Positions 53,001-59,000 of a DNA stretch of 64,000 nt are shown here, piece after piece. A program made the position numbers and the translations under genes. Positions within the stretch are counted from its first letter, which is position 1, and each line of letters begins with the position of its first letter. Below the pieces are notes generated by a model. The model was given only the letters and a program-made list of their open reading frames with translations, was not told the origin of the DNA and searched no databases. Source of the stretch: Melitaea cinxia (Eukaryota; Arthropoda; Insecta; Lepidoptera; Nymphalidae); NCBI RefSeq assembly GCF_905220565.1, contig NC_059408.1, positions 4,712,508 to 4,776,507 of the forward strand, given 5' to 3'.

Positions 53001-56000
53001 CCGCAACTTCTCGAGAGTCCAGTAATGAGTGGCACCGTTCTTGGTGTCTGTGACCTCAACGGCAACAACAGTAGGGGCTGAAGGTCGATATTCATCATCG
53101 CCATCATCCCTTGGCGCTAATTCCGCAGGAAGGGGTGAGTAGGGAGTATCCGTTAGCAGAGTAAACTGGAATTGGACCTTCTTGCGAAGTTCCACGGATA
53201 TCGCATTCGCTTCCTGTATTTTGGGACACAATAATTAACAAAACTTCTCTTCTAAATAGCTATTTCTAATACTGGTTCTAAAAATTGATAGATGATTAAA
53301 TAATTGCGATGGACAGGGCCAATTACGTATATTTATTTTGGAATAATACGTTTTCTAAATTATTCTATCTAAGAGCATATTGTAATTTTCTGGTCATACG
53401 TTTTATAAATTTACATCTAAATGTATAATTTATAAGAATTTCCAACGTTTTGAAAATCGTACCACTATAACCGAAGGTACATTGTACGAAGTATATTCAA
53501 TGTCACTTTTTTACACTATATTCTTAAGTATAACAACCGCTTTGGTATATTGGTGCTAGTAATCGCCAAAACACCAATGGTTTTTGGGTTCGGTTCCCGC
53601 TCGGGATTGATATTTGATTTGTACAAATATTACTCTCCGGGATGGATATCTGTCCTTGTGGGTCTCCCTACCGTGCCTCGAAGAGCACGTTACACTATCG
53701 GTCTCAGTTGTTATCATACCTGATAGCGATCGTTACTCATAGTAGGGAACATATCCGCCAACCCACAGTGGAACAACGTGGTGAATTAAGCTCCAAACCT
53801 CCTGCATGGAAAAAAGGCTTATGCCCAGCAGTGGGATGCTACAGGCTAAATGCCTCTTAACAATACATACAGAAGGTGCAATACAGTTAGTAAGGGTAAA
53901 AAACGATTCTACAGAGGTAATATAATAAATCTGACCTTGAGGAAGATCGCGTTCCCCCAGAGGTCGTCCCGCAACGAAGTGAACTGATGGTACTTCCACT
54001 TGCGGAAGGCCCACGCCGCCAGCCCCACCTCCCGCGCCGACCAGCACTCTGTCTCAAACAGGGGATTCACTACCCCACGACGTCGGGCTTACTCATATTG
54101 TACGCTTTTACGAACATCTATACTTCCGTGCTTAGGTAAAACGTAGTAAAAGTTTTTCACTGCTCTTGTAAAATTTTGACGCCATTACGTTTATAATTAT
54201 AAAATATAACCTATTCTATTATTATAATGCCATATATTTAGTTCCTTCTCCTTCTCCAACGTGGAGAAAGAGGCCTATGCCCAACAGTGGGATTTTACAG
54301 ACTAAATGCGAAATGTATTTAGCTCAAATAATTTGAAAACCTTTAAAAAAATTCTCAGATCTGATATTTATACTTTACTGCCTTTCATCTAAGCACAGCA
54401 GTATACCTCCTGCCCTGAGTCCAAACCACGTAATACAGCATGTTTTATAATGACGATGTTACATGTTATTTACAAATGTTATATAACAGAGCATTTAGAT
54501 ACATTAGTTAATTAAAATTCTGTATTAAAATATCGCGTCCAGAGAACAATATTTAGCAATTAACGAAGTTCCGAAATAGATTCACAGTTAGTAACCAAAA
54601 AATACACTCACCAAATATATCTTCATCGTTGTGGAAATCTTCAGGCGTGTAGGAACTGTACATAGACATAGTAACACTTTGTTCCTCGACCTGCCTCTGA
54701 AGTGCGTCGATACGGGCTTCGTAGTTCTGAAAATAATTGATTATGGTATACCAAAATTTTTCGACCAATATTTTAGTAGTTGATTTTACGTTCGCTACGA
54801 TTAACGCTCAATATAATTGGATTTATTTTAAGTTTCTTGAAGGCGGGTAAAAGATTTTATGTTTACTTTTAAAACTGTAAAATATTGAAAAAAATATTTG
54901 GTTTTGTTAGAGAATAACTTTCAAATTATATTAAAAAATTGCTTAATTTTAAGACATCTGCATCCTAGAATTCTAGGAGATACTCTTATGTACAGACAAA
55001 AAATTCTCTTCATAAGGTCGAATTTTTTTATTATATTCACTAGCTGGCAAACGTTATAAGGTTAAAAATTCATTACTATAACAAGTTTCCCGATTAACTT
55101 GGGACTTTTTTACTTTTTGTTCTATAGCTCTTTTTTCCCTGTCTTTACTATTACCTCATAGTATATTTAAAACAATCTTTGACAGATCAAAGTGGCCAGA
55201 GTCTAAATCAGCACTTATCATTGGTCAATATAATTTTCATTTAAGTTTACATTTTATTACAAACCTTGCGCTGCTCCTCAAACTGCTGATCGGCGTGTTC
55301 CTTTTCTCTGCGAAACTGCTCTTCTAAGGCCATTAATCGTTTCTGCATTTCGGCCTTCAGGTCGATTCCTTGTTTCTCCAATAACTCGCATTGTGCGAAG
55401 TCCCAATCCACTGTCTCGGTGTCACTTGGTGCTACAATTAAAAAATAATTATAAATTAAAACACTTAATATAATAAAATATGAGACAATAACATTGACAA
55501 ATTATTGTTATTTTCTAGACTACATTAAAAACAATTCCCTGTTTGTCTTCCTATTTCTCATTTTCTCATTCTTTTCTACTCAAAAATTTTTTGGAAACAT
55601 TAATCGAGTTTTCTTTCTCTAACCTCTTGACCTTACCATTTAAAATTTTCTTTATGACCTGAATAAGACCTCAACAAATCTTCACAAAATTTCAAATATA
55701 ACTAATTATTGTGTGGCTACGGTACTAAAGAATATAGCCACCCCCTCTCTTCCCGTGGGTGTCGTAAGAGGCGACTATGGGATAACACAGTTCCGCTACC
55801 ACCTTGGAACTTAAAAAGCCGACCGATGGCGGGATAATCATCTAACTGCTGGCTTTTAAATACAAAGGCCGAAGACGGGCAGCAGCTGCTTCGGTGCGAC
55901 AAAGCCAACCCTGCTGTCACCAACCCGCCTGCCCAGCGTGGTGACTATGGGCAACACACATGAGTCACGCTATAGGCTATAATGATGATGATGATGAATC

Positions 56001-59000
56001 TTTGATCAAGCAACGAAAGTATAAAATATAAGGATACCGCGATCAATCTTCTTTATGTATTTTTTATTCTACGTGATATTGACTAAATTTTTTGTGCTAT
56101 AAAGGCTTTAAATGTAATAAATGAAGGAATTTTTCCAGAGCTCTTGGGTAGGCACAGGGGTAGAACGGGCAACACGTTTGCGGTACTTTTAGTATTGCAA
56201 GCATCGATAGGCTCCAGTAAACGCTCATCATCAAGTAGGCCGCACGCTTCGTTACCACCCTTTCAATAAAATAATTGATGAAATAAGTGACCATACACTT
56301 TATAGACATACCACTGTCAGCATCAGCATTATTTCCGGGAGTATCATTGACCGTATCCTTATTGGAGACGCACTCCTCTCGTGGTTGTCCGGGGTGAGTG
56401 AATCTGAACACGTGGTTCTTGCCCAGGATGACACGGGATCCCGTCTTCAGTATTATTGGTTCGGTTACCTTAAAAAAATATCCAAGGTTAAGTATTATTA
56501 TTCAAATATTAACTTAATGTTTTAAGACAATGTTTTGTATTCATATGAAATCGCTCCTTAATGATAAGACCACCTTTGTAAAGTTATGTTTGAAAGTGGT
56601 AGCTATTTGTAATAATTTATTTTAGTTTAGTCTTAGTATACAGTAAACAGTTTTCAATCTGTCTATCTATGAACACACAAATTTAAAGTAGAGTTGATCA
56701 CATACTTTAAGCAACAAGAAGAAGACTACATTTAGGCAATAACAAGGAAATAACGTTAATAAAGTAAAATAAACACGTGTGTGAACAGCGTGAACAGCTG
56801 ATCCTTCTCCTATATGGGGAAAGAGGCCTATGCCCGACAGTGGGATATTACAGGCTAAAGCGAAACACGTATGTCATTTATTAATATTGGGCAAATAAAA
56901 TTTTTAGCATTTACTTGAACCTCAAAGATCTATGTTCTTTGTATTTCATCTTGAAAGTACCTTTAAGTTAACAAGACGTATACAATACGAAAAATTGGAG
57001 TTTTACTAAGTAACAACCGAACTTATGTTACCAACATAACTACCCACCTCTCGTCCGTTTACATAAACAAGGGCGCCACGATGCGGTATGAGGCAGATAA
57101 CGCCATCTGTGTTCTCAAAAATGCAATGCTCGCTTAGAATGTGGGAACCGCACAGCTGGATGTCCTGAGGGACATTTCCTTCAGCCGTACCGAGGCGAGT
57201 GACACCTGGGGGGACAATAGTGTATTAGCTTAATTATTTAATTATTGCATGATGGGAATTCGAGAAAAAGTCTGGGTTGAAGTAGTCTCGAAAAAATAAC
57301 TGGTAGGTAGACTCGTGGACAAAAAAAAAATCTAGCTGTAACGTGCGTTACATCATCTTTTTTGTCGCTTTAAGATGAAACAACAAATTACAATGTTCTA
57401 TTAAAACCCTACTAATCACTACTAAACTAATCAATAGTTTTTACTTATAAAATTAAACAAACGTGTCTTATGTATATGCCAGGCAAAAAATATTTTTTCA
57501 AATTTATTTTATATATTATTTACTTATTACTTTATTGTATAGACATAGTAAAGCACCTATAAAGTAAAACAACATAATAGTTAAAAAAAGTAGAAAGATA
57601 TGAAAAAAAAAATTAAGACAGGCGTTACTTTCCATGTAATATATTTTAAATTCAATTATATAGTTTAATTTCACGGAATACCTTACATTTTAACATAGCA
57701 CGAGAACTGTAGAAGTAACCGTAGAAGTACTTTATCTAGTGAAACTTCTATTAAATAAGAAACTAATTATAACACTAATTACTTAATATTTATGATTAAT
57801 ATAAACGATTGTATATTTAATCACATAATTCATTCGACACAATAAATTAAATTTGCACAAAAACAAGTCTATGTTAAACAAATTCCTTTATACTCTTTAA
57901 GTAGACGATCTAAGTCGAAGGAACAAAATACACTGTAATTGAACCGTACTAAGCTGATATGTGATCTTGTAACTTAAACTCAAGTATCATTTGATATTGA
58001 AGGGCGTACTGAGGTTAAAGCATCCACAGTTCTCTTTTTTTACATATATATCGCAAATATTAATATTTCTTATGAAACTCAAATCAGGAATATCCCATAA
58101 TACAACATTTTATAAGAATATTTTAGTGCAAAGCTCTGGTTCCTTTCATATATATATTTTAATATGAAAAATACAAAAATAGCAAAATAATAAAATCATT
58201 AAGTTAGTTTTTAGTCATTTAATCTTTAGTTCGTTTTGATAATTATATGATATCATTAACTTAAGTTGATTAAACAGACATTATTATTAGGGATAATTCA
58301 TGAAAGTACTCGTCAGGCCTTGCTCAAATTTAAACATGGTTGAAAATCGTTGCCACCAGTGAAAATGTATGAGTACTCCTCATTTTTTTGAAGTCTGTTA
58401 AAATATTAGTCATTATAAACATAGTTATGTCATGTAATGTATAACTCACCGTCCTTTATGTAATACAGGAGACACTCAGACAGATTGGGATCTTCGTTCA
58501 AATTGACCAAGTGTGGAGTTTTCTTGGGCGAGTATACTCCTACAGTTACGCCCTCTTTGACCGCGAGACCCATCTCAGCGAATACAGCTTCACGTTGTAC
58601 ACGTATTTGTTCAGTGCGTTTAAGCTTTTCTTCCCACGTTTCGTTGAGTTCTGGTTATTTAAAATTTAAATTATTATTTTGTAGTAAGGTTTATCACGGA
58701 AATTCATGAATTCGTTATAATTGAATTGACTATCATCTGAGGTAATTTAAATAGCATTTTAAATACAAAAGCTGTGTATTTATTTATATCTTTTTATTTT
58801 TTTATTATTGTTTTGCCATATAAGTTATCTCTGTATGGTCTCTTATAACTTTTTAACTTATAGCTTTAAACTTTTTCATATAGTAAAAAACACTAACTAA
58901 ATATAGTTGTGACTAAAACAGGCGTTTTCTTCGTTGTACATAGACGATAGAAATCCTGCAATTTGATTGTACTTTTTGAAGTTTTTTATAACCTTTACTC

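Noticed and set aside
53642..54047. ORFs of 72 and 104 codons
   Set aside because: The first is inside a SINE and the second is an out-of-frame shadow of the unc-104 exon 53936-54048.
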